NCBI GenBank assembly: GCA_050246115.1
Contig: JBFWWP010000026.1
Location: 1-64,000, forward strand
DNA: 64,000 nt
Direction of reading: 5' to 3'
Source: JBFWWP01 sp050246115
GTDB lineage: Bacteria; Planctomycetota; UBA8108; UBA1146; JAJFFE01
Positions 46,566 to 56,404 of the stretch are shown here, one piece after another. Numbering within the stretch: the stretch's first letter is position 1; every line of letters starts with the position of its first letter. A program made the translations under genes and the position numbers. The notes under the pieces are model-generated. The model did not search any database, was not told where the DNA came from, and was given only the letters and a program-made list of their open reading frames with translations.

Positions 46566-49337
46566 TTGATTCGCAAGCTCGATCCGAGCTACCTGTATCT
46601 CGACCTCGCGGCGGACCAGCGAGGGACGTTCGCCGACCCCAAGCTCAGTTCGTGCACGGAGCGTCACCGCCACCGCATCGAGTTGCAGTCGACGGAGAAC
46701 GGTCGCTTCGATCCTTTCGCGGTGATCGCAAGCACGGCACCGGATGGCGTCGTGTTGGCGCTTGCTTGGGGAATCCCGACACGCTTGCACCTCCGAGTAG
46801 CCCGGTTTGCACTCACTCGAGGGCTGCCGGTGTGGTTCTGTTGGCCACGCGAGGGCTGCGTCGAAGCCGTCGATGATGAGCGCCTGCGCAGCTTTCGGCG
46901 CCATTGGTGGGCGGCCCAAGTTTGCAAGAACGCGCGCCGCATGGGCCGGGCTGTGCGCAACCGAGTGCGGCGACTCGGACGTCGAGGGGGCGCGACCAGC
47001 ATTGCGGCAACTGCAGCGAGCCCGGACCTCACGGAGATCGAGGCTGCGCTAGCAGCGACTCTCGAGGCCGCGAGTCCGGTGCCCTTTGCCGATGCCGGCA
47101 ATCCTGGGCACGGCGTGTACTTGCGCACCGACTTCTGGGCGCCCATCGATGCCGGCGGGAGCTACGGCCACACGTGCTACGTGGCCAAGTGGCTGGCGGC
47201 AACCAGCGCCGGCCTGACGTGCTTCATGCCGCACCGCTACTCACTGTTGGACGAACTCGGCCTGCGACAAGTGGTCCTCGAGTCGCCGTTTCGGGAATGG
47301 CCCGAGATCCACATCGTGCAGGCCACCCATGCAGCCCGTCGCATGCTCAAGGCCGCATTCGAAGCCTTGCGGCCGGGCTACATCTTCGAGCGTCTGTGCC
47401 TCGGCAACTTCGCGGGCGCACGGCTGAGCCAAGAGCTGGGGATCCCCTACATCGTCGAGTACAACGGTTCCGAGATCTCCATGAAGCGCAGCTTCGCCGG
47501 TGCCGGCTACGAGTACGAGGCCCTCTACCTGCGGGCCGAGCAGGCAGCGTTCCTCCAGGCCACGTTGATCACCGTGGTGTCGGAGCCCATCAAAGAGGAT
47601 CTCGTGGCCCGCGGCATCGCACCCGAGAAGATCCTGGTGAACCCGAACGGCGCCGACCCGGAGGCCTACGCACCGCTCGCCGACGCGGATCGTGCCGTCC
47701 TGCGTCGGCAACTGGGTTTCGCGCCCGAGCAGCAGGTGATCGGGTTCACCGGCACCTTCGGCGGTTGGCACGGCATCGACGTGCTCGCCGACGCACTGGC
47801 GCCGGTGTGCGAGCGGGTACCCACTGCGCGGTTCCTGCTCATCGGCGACGGCAACTATCGCCACTTGGTCGATCAAGCCATCGAACGACACCGCCTCGAG
47901 GACCGCGTGCGGGTCACCGGTCGGGTCGCACAGCAAGAGGGGGCGCGCTTGCTCCAGGCTTGCGACGTGTTCGTCTCGCCGCACAACGCTCACATGGTCG
48001 ACCGGCGCTTCTTCGGTTCTCCCACCAAGATCTTCGAGTACATGGCGCTCGCGCGCGGCATCGTGGCCACTGACTTGGAGCAGATCGGTCAGGTGCTAGC
48101 CCCGGCGCTACGCGCGGAGGAAGTCGCCGCGCCAGCGTGCGCGGGCACGCCGGCGGTGATCACGAGCGAGCGTTCCTTGCTCTGCGCTCCTGGCGATCGC
48201 GAGGCTTTCGTGGCAGGCACTTGCTACTTGGCCTCGCACCCGGACGTCAGCGCTGCGCTCGGGCGCAACGCGCGGCGCGCGATCCTCGAGGTGTTCGGGT
48301 GGGAGCAGCATGTGGATCGCATCTGGCGAGCGGCGCGAGGGGAATCGGTCGACACGCTCACGGCCGAGTGCTTGACGACCTACCGCGGACAAGGTGGCGT
48401 CGACGCCGTGGCCGCGGACGCGGCGATCCCGGAACGAGTGCTCGCCGGTGTGGTGGCCACCGGCACTCGGGTCGCGAACTCGAGCCCGCTGGGCGGCGCG
48501 CACGAGTCGACCGCGGTGGCGGCGATCGCGACCCACGATGAGTACAAGGATGAGACCCAGCGGCAGTGGAATCGCGATCCCTGTGGATCCCACTACGCCC
48601 GCGAGCATTCACCGGAGACGCTCGGCTGGTACCGCGAGGTCGAGGAGTATCGGTATGGTACTTATGGTCCGTGGATGCCGGAGGTCATGGAGTTCGCCGA
48701 CCACGCCAACGAAGACGTGCTCGAGATCGGCGGCGGACTCGGCACCGACCTGGCGCAGTTCGCGGCGCACGGCGCCCGCGTGACGGACATCGATCTCTCC
48801 GCCGGCCACCTCGCCCATGCGCAGCGCAACTTTGCGCTTCGTGGACTCACCGGCCGCTTCGTGCACCACGACGCGGAGGATCTGCCGTTCGCGCCTGCGA
48901 GCTTCGATCTCGTTTACTCCAACGGCGTCATCCATCACACCCCGAACACGCGGCGCGTCGTGGACGAGATCTTCCGCGTGCTACGCCCAGGGGGTCGCGC
49001 CGTACTCATGGTCTACGCGGAGAACTCGCTCCACTACTGGCGCAATCTGTTCTACGACCTCGGCTTCAAAGCGGGCGAACTCACCGAGGCCTCGATGGGT
49101 GAGATCATGTCGCGGCACGTCGAGATCAGCCAGGGGGACCAGAAGCCGCTGGTGAAGGTGTACACGCGCGCCCGGTTGCGGGCGCTACTCCAGCGTTTCG
49201 AGGACGTTCGCATCGTCCAACGTCAACTCCTCCCGAGCGAGCGCCCACGTGGATTGCGCTGGCTTCCGGCGGATCGATTGGCACCCGTCCTCGGCTGGAA
49301 TCTCATCGCCAAGGCGCGCAAGCCACGAGGCCAGTGA
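46566..49337 (+). CDS. Family-4 glycosyltransferase fused to SAM methyltransferase
   Basis: A 923-aa fusion. Residues 1-180 are an unrecognised alpha/beta region. A GT4-type glycosyltransferase follows, with 'GGSYGHTCYVAKWL' near 195, 'VEYNGSEISMKRSF', 'ILVNPNGADPEAYAP', 'FTGTFGGWHGIDVLADAL' and the donor site 'SPTKIFEYMALARGIVAT'. After a linker, a class I methyltransferase runs from about 690, with 'VLEIGGGLGTDLAQFA' near 718, 'VTDIDLS' and 'LRPGGRAVLMVYAE'. The TTG start at 46566 is chosen because AGGGAG precedes it; an earlier in-frame TTG at 46497 lies inside a palindromic repeat. Role inferred: adds and methylates a sugar of a surface glycan. The stop is 2 bases from the next ATG. Confidence 0.85.
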   Translation: MIRKLDPSYLYLDLAADQRGTFADPKLSSCTERHRHRIELQSTENGRFDPFAVIASTAPDGVVLALAWGIPTRLHLRVARFALTRGLPVWFCWPREGCVEAVDDERLRSFRRHWWAAQVCKNARRMGRAVRNRVRRLGRRGGATSIAATAASPDLTEIEAALAATLEAASPVPFADAGNPGHGVYLRTDFWAPIDAGGSYGHTCYVAKWLAATSAGLTCFMPHRYSLLDELGLRQVVLESPFREWPEIHIVQATHAARRMLKAAFEALRPGYIFERLCLGNFAGARLSQELGIPYIVEYNGSEISMKRSFAGAGYEYEALYLRAEQAAFLQATLITVVSEPIKEDLVARGIAPEKILVNPNGADPEAYAPLADADRAVLRRQLGFAPEQQVIGFTGTFGGWHGIDVLADALAPVCERVPTARFLLIGDGNYRHLVDQAIERHRLEDRVRVTGRVAQQEGARLLQACDVFVSPHNAHMVDRRFFGSPTKIFEYMALARGIVATDLEQIGQVLAPALRAEEVAAPACAGTPAVITSERSLLCAPGDREAFVAGTCYLASHPDVSAALGRNARRAILEVFGWEQHVDRIWRAARGESVDTLTAECLTTYRGQGGVDAVAADAAIPERVLAGVVATGTRVANSSPLGGAHESTAVAAIATHDEYKDETQRQWNRDPCGSHYAREHSPETLGWYREVEEYRYGTYGPWMPEVMEFADHANEDVLEIGGGLGTDLAQFAAHGARVTDIDLSAGHLAHAQRNFALRGLTGRFVHHDAEDLPFAPASFDLVYSNGVIHHTPNTRRVVDEIFRVLRPGGRAVLMVYAENSLHYWRNLFYDLGFKAGELTEASMGEIMSRHVEISQGDQKPLVKVYTRARLRALLQRFEDVRIVQRQLLPSERPRGLRWLPADRLAPVLGWNLIAKARKPRGQ

Positions 49338-49339
49338 AC

Positions 49340-51481
49340 ATGAGCGGATGGATCCGACGCTGCTTCGATCGGCTACGCGGTGCGCGCTCGGGCTTCGCCG
49401 CAGAGTCGGCACCCGAAGTCCCCGAGGTGGAAGACTTCGCGACAGCGCTGGCGCGCGCGGACCTCGGCTTCGAGCAGTGGTGGGACCGCGCGCGCGCGCC
49501 GGAGTGCCACCTGTTGTACACCGATCGGGCGAGCTCGCCGGACGTCATCGCCACCCTGAGACAGCAGCAACCCGAGGCTTGCGCGCGCACAGTCGAGGAC
49601 GCCCAGCGCCTGCTGCGGCATGAGTTCCAGCTGCTAGGGAGTCCGACGTTCGTGCCGATCGACCCCGAGCGGCCGCGCGGCGGCCCATCGCTGGCTCGTG
49701 ATTACCAGCCCATCGACTGGACGCTCGACCCGGTGCGGGGTCTGCGCTTTCCGCGCGACGTCCATCACCGCGAGTGGAACCTGTACGCCATGCGACCTGG
49801 CCTCGCCGACATCAAGCTGCCGTGGGAGCTCGCGCGGTGTCAGCACTGGCCCGTGTTGGCACAAGCCTATCTGATCACGGGCGCACCCGCCTTCGCCGAA
49901 GAGATCGCGCAACAGCTCCGCGACTTCGAGGCCGCCAACCCGGTCGGCTACGGCATTCATTGGACCTGCACGATGGATGTGGCACTGCGCGCGGCGAACT
50001 GGGCGATCGCGCTGCGACTGCTGCGTGGCGCCCCCGAGAGTGACTTCGCGCCCGACCATTGGCAGTGCGCCTTTGCTGCGCTGTTCGCTCACGGGTGCTT
50101 CATACGGGCCAACCTCGAGAACCACTACGAAGTGACGAGCAATCACTACCTCAGCAACCTCGTCGGGTTGTACTTCGTCGGACGCACTTTCGCGCACCTC
50201 GAACCGGGACGGCAATGGTCCGCGTTCGCGCGCCAGGGTTTGGAGCACGAGATCGACGTGCAGGTCCTCGCCGACGGTGCCGATTTCGAGTCGTCGGTAC
50301 CTTACCACCGCTTGGTCGCGGAGCTGTTCCTGGGCGGTGCTCGACTTGCTGACGTCGAGGGCGCGGCCTTGACGGATCACTACCGCGCACGACTCAGCGC
50401 CATGATCGACTACCTCGCAGCGATCCTCCGCCCGGACGGACTCATGCCGCAAATCGGAGATGCGGACGACGGTCGGCTGCACATCCTCACGGACTACGGC
50501 ACTTGGCGGCCGCAAGACCCGCGCCACCTGTTCGGACCTGCGGGCGCAACCCTGAAGACCGATCGTTGGCGGGCCTACGAGAGCCCCGCCTGCTCGTGGG
50601 AGCGCGCGTGGTGGGGCTTCCCGCCCGCGGAGTCGGCCGACGACGCCCCTCAGGTTGCGCCGGCGATCCTCCCCGGGAGTGCCCGGCACTTCGAGCACGC
50701 AGGGATTGCGGTGTTTCGCGACGCGGGTCACTACTTGGCGGTGACCCATGGCAAGGTCGGTACCCAAGGATTCGGCAACCACAAACACAACGACCTACTC
50801 TCGTTCGAGCTCCACCTCGACGGTCACGCCGTGATCGTGGATCCCGGCAGCCACGTCTACACGGGTGACCCGGACTCGCGGAATCGCTATCGCGGTACCG
50901 GTTTCCACAACACCTTGTGCATCGATGCCGTCGAGCAGAACGAGCTGCGTCCCGACTGGTTGTTTCGCCTGATGGAAACGGCGCACCCCGAGACCCTCAC
51001 TTTCAGCGTGACTGACGAGGTCGTCGAGTACTGCGGACGACATCGCGGCTATGAGCGCCTGCCGTTGCCCGTGCGACACGAGCGGGTGCTACGCTTCCTG
51101 CGCGGTCCCGGGGTCCTGTTGATCCTCGACCGGTTGCTGGGCGCGGGTTCACATCGGTTGGCCTGGCACTTCCACGCCGCTCCGGGAGTGCACTTGTCTC
51201 GCCCTACGGCTCGTCGGGTACAGTTCCAAGGCGCGGGCCGCCCCCTCGTGCTCGAGCACCCCGCGGAGTTGGCCGGTGATCCGCGAACGAGCGAGTACTC
51301 GCCCTCCTACGGAGTTCGCGTACCGTGCTTTGCCGTGGACCTCGAGACCAACGCCGCACGCTCGGCGGAGACTCACTGGGGCTTTGTCATCGCGGACCTG
51401 GAATGGCTGGCGCGAGAAGGGCATGTCGTCGAAGATCACTACTCGGACATGTTGGCCTCGCTGAGCACTGCCGCCCGTTGA
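49340..51481 (+). CDS. Heparinase II/III-like polysaccharide lyase
   Basis: A 713-aa protein. The N-terminal alpha-helical toroid region includes 'NLYAMRPGLADIKLPWELARCQHWPVLAQAY' and 'ENHYEVTSNHYLSNLVGLYFVG'. The C-terminal beta-sandwich domain has 'FGNHKHNDLLSFELHLDGHAVIVDPGSHVYTGDP' and 'FHNTLCID', typical of the Heparinase_II_III family. Such lyases cleave uronic-acid-containing polysaccharides; members are regularly encoded inside polysaccharide biosynthesis clusters, where they may trim or release chains. There is no obvious signal peptide, so the location is uncertain. ATG 49340 is preferred, with GAGG upstream; GTG 49334 overlapping the previous stop is also possible. Confidence 0.88.
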   Translation: MSGWIRRCFDRLRGARSGFAAESAPEVPEVEDFATALARADLGFEQWWDRARAPECHLLYTDRASSPDVIATLRQQQPEACARTVEDAQRLLRHEFQLLGSPTFVPIDPERPRGGPSLARDYQPIDWTLDPVRGLRFPRDVHHREWNLYAMRPGLADIKLPWELARCQHWPVLAQAYLITGAPAFAEEIAQQLRDFEAANPVGYGIHWTCTMDVALRAANWAIALRLLRGAPESDFAPDHWQCAFAALFAHGCFIRANLENHYEVTSNHYLSNLVGLYFVGRTFAHLEPGRQWSAFARQGLEHEIDVQVLADGADFESSVPYHRLVAELFLGGARLADVEGAALTDHYRARLSAMIDYLAAILRPDGLMPQIGDADDGRLHILTDYGTWRPQDPRHLFGPAGATLKTDRWRAYESPACSWERAWWGFPPAESADDAPQVAPAILPGSARHFEHAGIAVFRDAGHYLAVTHGKVGTQGFGNHKHNDLLSFELHLDGHAVIVDPGSHVYTGDPDSRNRYRGTGFHNTLCIDAVEQNELRPDWLFRLMETAHPETLTFSVTDEVVEYCGRHRGYERLPLPVRHERVLRFLRGPGVLLILDRLLGAGSHRLAWHFHAAPGVHLSRPTARRVQFQGAGRPLVLEHPAELAGDPRTSEYSPSYGVRVPCFAVDLETNAARSAETHWGFVIADLEWLAREGHVVEDHYSDMLASLSTAAR

Positions 51482-51578
51482 CGACGATCTCGACCCCGCA
51501 TCGAACGCGGCCGGCAACGACGACCACCCAAGGAATGCGGATCCAAGGATCCCAAACGGGGAAGACCCTGCGCTCCAC

Positions 51579-53069
51579 ATGAAAGTCCTGTGTCTCTCCC
51601 ACTCGAGTCGACCTTTCTTCGAGGCGCGCTGCACCGTCAACGCATTCGAGCACCGCTTCGGCGGCCCCCCACCGACGGCGGTGCCACCGCTCGCGCAGTT
51701 CGCCGGGGTCGAGAGCGCCGTACCCTACCGTGGCGCGCTCACGCTTTGGGAACTCGAGGGCGCAGCGGAGACCTTCAGGTTCCGCTTCCTGCGCTGCTAC
51801 GACCCCCTCTACAAGGTTCAGTCGGCCGTGTTCGATCGGGATCGGCTCCTCGTGTACGGAGCGGATCGACTCGAAGTTCTCGACTCGGGATTTCGGCTAC
51901 GCACCACGATCCGCGACCCATGGATGGTGGGCGGGCATACGGTGTTCCTGGACCCGCACGGCCATGCGTGGGTCAGTTGTTCGCCGGCGAACGCGGCGCT
52001 GCGCATCGACCTCGAACGCGGTGCGGTGGTCGAGCGCCTGCGCATGCCAGAACGCTATGGTCGCCACTATGAGCTCGTGCCGGAATCCGACCTGCACGCG
52101 CACTACATTCCTACCGACTTGCAGGAGACGCACCTGAACTGTGTGTACCCGGTCGGACCGAAGCTCCTCGTGACCCTGCTGCGTCAAGGTGCCCTTGGGG
52201 AGTTCGACGAGCACCGCAACTACCGCGAGATCGCTCGTGGCTTTCGCGGTTGCCATGGCGGCAAACTCGAGCCCGACACCGGCGAGCTGATGCTCGCCGA
52301 CAGTCCCACCGGCATCGTATGGTTCCTCGATCGCGAGGACGGGCGGGTGCGCGGTCGCCTGGATCTGCAGTGTCGGTGGCTCCACGACGCGCACCCACTG
52401 GGTGGCGGACATTTCGTCGCCACGATCGCTGACTCGAACTGCGTGCGGGTCGTGTCCCGCGCCGGCGAGGTGCGCTGCGAGCTCGATGGCGCGCCGTTCG
52501 GCAAGTCCGTCATGTTCGCCACGGTGTGCGATCTCGACGCTTCGTGGCGCAAGGTCTTGCCGAGCGCCGTCCGTCGGCGGCCAGCGACCGCACCCCCACC
52601 CGAGCTGGGCGTCGAACTGCGACCCAGTATCGTCACCTCCGCCTGGACCGTCGTTACCGAGGTCGGCGCGGAGTGCGTGCCGGTCGTGCGCAGTCGAGTC
52701 CCCGTGCGGCATGAGTACTTGTGGATGAGCGATTCGGTTTCACTGGAGGCCGGAGTGTACGAGCTGGAGGCCGAACTCGAGGTGACGCAAGGAGGAGTCA
52801 TGATCGGACTCCTCGACAACGAGCGCGAGAGTTGGATCGAGACGCTCGTCTTCGACGGAGTCACGCCGCACGGGCAAACGAGCTTGACCGTCGCCGCAAC
52901 CACCCAGGGGCGAATCGTGCTGGCGGCGAACAATCCACTCCACTCGCTGTGCGTCGAAGTTCGGGTCGCGCGGGTGTCGCTGCGAAAGCACACGCCGGCT
53001 GCGGAGCCGGCGGCGCCGGCCGCCGCGGAAGACCCGGCGGGCGCTGATCGTCGACCGGAGGCAGAGTAA
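51579..53069 (+). CDS. Propeller-like protein with C-terminal sandwich module, polysaccharide operon
   Basis: A 496-aa protein. Residues 1-330 contain repeated short beta-strand blocks ('VFDRDRLLVYGADRLEVLDSG', 'TVFLDPHGHAWVSCSPANAALRIDLE', 'GTVRGRLDL'-like segments) that suggest a beta-propeller of NHL/YncE type; this is a prediction from pattern. Residues about 365-470 form a separate module with 'GGVMIGLLDNERESWIETL' and 'GRIVLAANNP', which resembles the insertion in the two-domain oxidoreductase. The tail is Ala/Pro/Glu-rich. No signal peptide is visible. The gene ends one base before the asparagine synthase start, so the two are co-transcribed. Not recognised as a named family; role unknown. 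Confidence 0.7.
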   Translation: MKVLCLSHSSRPFFEARCTVNAFEHRFGGPPPTAVPPLAQFAGVESAVPYRGALTLWELEGAAETFRFRFLRCYDPLYKVQSAVFDRDRLLVYGADRLEVLDSGFRLRTTIRDPWMVGGHTVFLDPHGHAWVSCSPANAALRIDLERGAVVERLRMPERYGRHYELVPESDLHAHYIPTDLQETHLNCVYPVGPKLLVTLLRQGALGEFDEHRNYREIARGFRGCHGGKLEPDTGELMLADSPTGIVWFLDREDGRVRGRLDLQCRWLHDAHPLGGGHFVATIADSNCVRVVSRAGEVRCELDGAPFGKSVMFATVCDLDASWRKVLPSAVRRRPATAPPPELGVELRPSIVTSAWTVVTEVGAECVPVVRSRVPVRHEYLWMSDSVSLEAGVYELEAELEVTQGGVMIGLLDNERESWIETLVFDGVTPHGQTSLTVAATTQGRIVLAANNPLHSLCVEVRVARVSLRKHTPAAEPAAPAAAEDPAGADRRPEAE

Positions 53070-53070
53070 C

Positions 53071-55074
53071 ATGTGCGGCATCGTTGGCGCCTACCAGCCG
53101 GGAAGCCGTGGAGTGTCTTCGCTCGACGTCGTGGCGCGCATGCGCGACCAGATGCTCCACCGCGGCCCGGACGGCGCGGGGCTCTGGCGCGATCCGCAGC
53201 AGACCTGTGCGTTCGGGCACCGGCGACTGTCCATCATCGATCTCTCCGACGCGGCCGCGCAGCCCATGGCGAACGCTGACGCGAGCGTGATCCTCGTCTT
53301 CAACGGCGAGATCTACAATCACGCCGCGCTCCGCGAGCAACTGTCGGCCCTCGGGAAGTACACCTGGCAAACCGACCACTCCGACACCGAGGTGCTGCTC
53401 CACGTCTACGAAGAGTGGGGGCTCGCCGGCATTGAGCGTTTGATCGGCATGTTCGCCTTCGCGATTTTCGATCGTCGCGATCCCGCGCGCCCCGCCCTGC
53501 ACCTCGTTCGAGATCGGGTCGGCGTCAAACCGCTCTACATCACGCGCACGAGCCACGGCGAGTGGCTGTTCGCCTCGGAGATCCGCGCCTTGCTCGCGCA
53601 CCCGGAGGTGCCGCGGGAGATGGACCCGGTCGCCTTCTGGCACTACCTGACCTTCATCGTCGCACCGGCACCCCTCACGATGTTCCGGGGCGTGTTCAAG
53701 GTTCCGGCTGGCCATGGGGTCACGATCGATCATTTGGGCCAAGCCAGGGCGTGGCGCTACTGGGATTGCGTCGTCGACCCGAGTTCACGCTGGCGTGAGC
53801 GAGATCTATCGATCGCGGACGCGACGCAGGAGTTGACACGGCTACTGCGACAGTCGATCGCACGGCGGATGGTCGCTGACGTACCTTTCGGAGTGTTGCT
53901 CTCGGGAGGGGTCGACTCGAGTCTCAACGTGGCGCTCATGAGCGAACTCATGACCCGCCCGGTGAGCACCTTCACCATCGGCTACGAGGGTGAGGAAGAG
54001 ACCAACGAGTACCGTTTCGCGCGCCAGATTGCGGCGCGGTACGGCACCGATCACCACGAGAGCATCATCGATCGTCCCAAGGTCCAGGAGTTCCTGCCGC
54101 AATTGGTCCGTCTCCAGGACGAGCCCATCGCCGACAACGTGTGCATCCCCCTTTACTTCCTCGCCGAGAGCGTGCGCCGCGGTGGCTGCACGGTGGTGCA
54201 GGTTGGCGAGGGCGCCGACGAGAACTTCCTCGGCTATTGGTGGTGCCAACACTACTTGGAGAAGTACCAACAGGTTTATCAGCCCGCTCGACGGGGTGTG
54301 GGCGGCTGGCGCCAGCTACGTGACCGACTGCTCGCGAAGCACCGTCCGATGTCGCAGGAGGACCTCGAGACTCGTCGGCGGGCCGAACGTGGCGCCCCGT
54401 TGTTCTGGGGAGGCGCGGTGTGCTGGTGGGGTGACCTCCGCGCGCAGCTCACTCCCAGCACGCAGCCCTTTCGCGGCGCCGTCGAGTGCCCGATTGCCGG
54501 CCTGCTCCCCGAAGCTCACCAGGGCCTCGAGAGTGGTGCGATCGTAGCGCGGCACTTGGAGGAACTGGGCTCGCGCCTCCCGGAGCCCGCAGTGTTGCAT
54601 CAGATCCCGTACCTCGAGATGAAGCTGCGCCTGCCCGAGCATCTCCTCATGCGCGTCGACAAGTTGACCATGGCTCACTCCGTCGAAGCGCGAGTGCCGT
54701 TTCTCGATCACGAATTGGTCGAGTTCGCCATGCGACTCCCGGCCTCCTACAAGCTCCGCGATGGCGTCGGCAAGTGGCTGCTCAAGCGGGCGGCCGAAGC
54801 CTACCTCCCCACCGAGCTGGTGTATCGCAAGAAGCAGGGCTTTGGAGCTCCGATGGAGACTTGGTTCCGCAACGAAGACTTCGCCAAGCGCTGCTTCGCC
54901 GCCCTCGATCGCTCGCGCTTGGCGCGTGAGGGGTACTTCGACGCGGGCTACGTCCGCGGCATGCTCGACCGTCAGGTGAGCGGTGCGGGTGGCTACAGTT
55001 TCCACCTGTGGACGGTACTCAACGCCGTGCTCTGGCACGAGTCCTGGATCGAGGGACGTGAGGACTGTTTCTGA
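53071..55074 (+). CDS. asnB: Asparagine synthase-type glutamine amidotransferase
   Basis: A 667-aa AsnB-family enzyme. The N-terminal Ntn glutaminase begins MCGIVGAY with nucleophile Cys2 and 'RGPDGAGLW'. The synthetase domain has the ATP loop LLSGGVDSS near residue 275, 'FTIGYEGEEETNE', 'VGEGADENFLGY' and 'EARVPFLDHELVEFA'. All catalytic elements are present. In polysaccharide clusters such enzymes commonly amidate the carboxyl of uronic acids (the WbpS-like role) instead of making free asparagine, which fits the neighbours here (inference). It starts one base after the previous stop and is the last gene of the operon; the 149 bp after it show no clear terminator. Confidence 0.93.
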   Translation: MCGIVGAYQPGSRGVSSLDVVARMRDQMLHRGPDGAGLWRDPQQTCAFGHRRLSIIDLSDAAAQPMANADASVILVFNGEIYNHAALREQLSALGKYTWQTDHSDTEVLLHVYEEWGLAGIERLIGMFAFAIFDRRDPARPALHLVRDRVGVKPLYITRTSHGEWLFASEIRALLAHPEVPREMDPVAFWHYLTFIVAPAPLTMFRGVFKVPAGHGVTIDHLGQARAWRYWDCVVDPSSRWRERDLSIADATQELTRLLRQSIARRMVADVPFGVLLSGGVDSSLNVALMSELMTRPVSTFTIGYEGEEETNEYRFARQIAARYGTDHHESIIDRPKVQEFLPQLVRLQDEPIADNVCIPLYFLAESVRRGGCTVVQVGEGADENFLGYWWCQHYLEKYQQVYQPARRGVGGWRQLRDRLLAKHRPMSQEDLETRRRAERGAPLFWGGAVCWWGDLRAQLTPSTQPFRGAVECPIAGLLPEAHQGLESGAIVARHLEELGSRLPEPAVLHQIPYLEMKLRLPEHLLMRVDKLTMAHSVEARVPFLDHELVEFAMRLPASYKLRDGVGKWLLKRAAEAYLPTELVYRKKQGFGAPMETWFRNEDFAKRCFAALDRSRLAREGYFDAGYVRGMLDRQVSGAGGYSFHLWTVLNAVLWHESWIEGREDCF

Positions 55075-55223
55075 CGCCTGGGTTGGTCGCTACTGCGAGT
55101 CGCTCGCCCCGCGAAAGACCGATTCAGGGGTGTTCACACACAACTCCGGCAGTTCGCCTTGCGCCTCGCGGACCGGGTCCGTAGATTCCCCCCGAACGAC
55201 TGCCATGGGAAGGCCGTGGAACG

Positions 55224-56369
55224 ATGCAACAGTGGGCTCGCCGTTTGGGTTTGGTGCTGGGATGGGCTTGGTTGTCGACCGGTTGCTGCGGCAACCTGGA
55301 GAAGCCCACGGACCCCAACGGGGCAGCGGGACGCGGCGCCGACGTGTCGACGCGGCCCGTGACCGAGCCCGGAGCGGCAACGGGCGTTGCAGTCCGCCGC
55401 GCCGCCGATGCACGGGAGCAGCGTCTGCGCAACCTCAGGCAGCTCACGTTCGGCGGTGAGAACGCGGAGGCTTACTTCTCCGCCGATGGCAAACGGCTGA
55501 TCTTCCAATCCACCCGCCCACCGTACGACTGCGATCAAATCTTCACCATGAACGTCGATGGCAGCGATGTGCGATTGGTGTCGCCCGGTATTGGGCGCAC
55601 CACGTGCGCTTACTTCTACTACCCGCACGACGATCGCATCCTCTTCTCATCCACCCATGAGGCCGGGGCGACGTGCCCACCGCCGCCGGACCGAAGCCGC
55701 GGCTACGTGTGGCCGATCTATGACAGCTACGACGTTTGGGCTGGCAACCCGGATGGCAGCAACCTCGTGAATCTGACGCAGAATCCGGGGTATGACGCCG
55801 AGGCGACCATGGCGCAGGACGGGAGCCGAATCGTCTTCACGTCGACCCGTGACGGGGATCTCGAGATCTACACCATGGCGCCCGACGGTTCGGATGTGCG
55901 GCGCTTGACCACGACCCCTGGCTATGACGGCGGCGCATTCTTCTCGGCGGACGGCAAGAAGATCATTTACCGTGCGCACCACCCGGAGGGCGCAAACCTC
56001 GAGGAGTACCGAGCGTTGCTCGCGGCAGGGCTAGTCCGGCCGTCGCAGATGGAGATCTTCATCATGAATGCGGACGGATCCGATGCCCGCGCCTTGACCG
56101 ACAACGGATACGCCAACTTCGCCCCCTTCATGCACCCCGACGGCAAGCGCGTGCTCTTCGCTTCGAACCTCGGCAGTCAAGGGGGGCGCGAGTTCGACAT
56201 CTACATGGTGAACGTCGACGGCACTGGCTTGGAGCAGATCACCTATGCCGAACAGTTCGACGGCTTCCCCATGTTCTCGGCAGATGGGCGCCAGCTGGTG
56301 TTTTGCTCCAATCGCTTCAACGGCAAGCCCGGGGATACCAACGTGTTCATCGCGGACTGGGTGGATTGA
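55224..56369 (+). CDS. TolB-like PD40 propeller lipoprotein
   Basis: A 381-aa lipoprotein (lipobox STGC, residues 18-21) with at least six PD40/WD40-like blades. Examples are 'FSADGKRLIFQSTR', 'MAQDGSRIVFTSTRDGDLEIYTM', 'FFSADGKKIIYRAHH', 'MHPDGKRVLFASNLG' and 'FSADGRQLVFCSNR'. This is the C-terminal propeller type of TolB without the TolB N-terminal domain. It is predicted to sit at the periplasmic face of a membrane, perhaps binding proteins or peptidoglycan-associated partners. The ATG at 55224 follows GGAAGG. The next lipoprotein gene starts 36 bp after its stop, so the two are probably co-transcribed. Confidence 0.85.
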   Translation: MQQWARRLGLVLGWAWLSTGCCGNLEKPTDPNGAAGRGADVSTRPVTEPGAATGVAVRRAADAREQRLRNLRQLTFGGENAEAYFSADGKRLIFQSTRPPYDCDQIFTMNVDGSDVRLVSPGIGRTTCAYFYYPHDDRILFSSTHEAGATCPPPPDRSRGYVWPIYDSYDVWAGNPDGSNLVNLTQNPGYDAEATMAQDGSRIVFTSTRDGDLEIYTMAPDGSDVRRLTTTPGYDGGAFFSADGKKIIYRAHHPEGANLEEYRALLAAGLVRPSQMEIFIMNADGSDARALTDNGYANFAPFMHPDGKRVLFASNLGSQGGREFDIYMVNVDGTGLEQITYAEQFDGFPMFSADGRQLVFCSNRFNGKPGDTNVFIADWVD

Positions 56370-56404
56370 CCCGCGCCACTCGCCGCCCGCGATGCGGACG
56401 CGGG

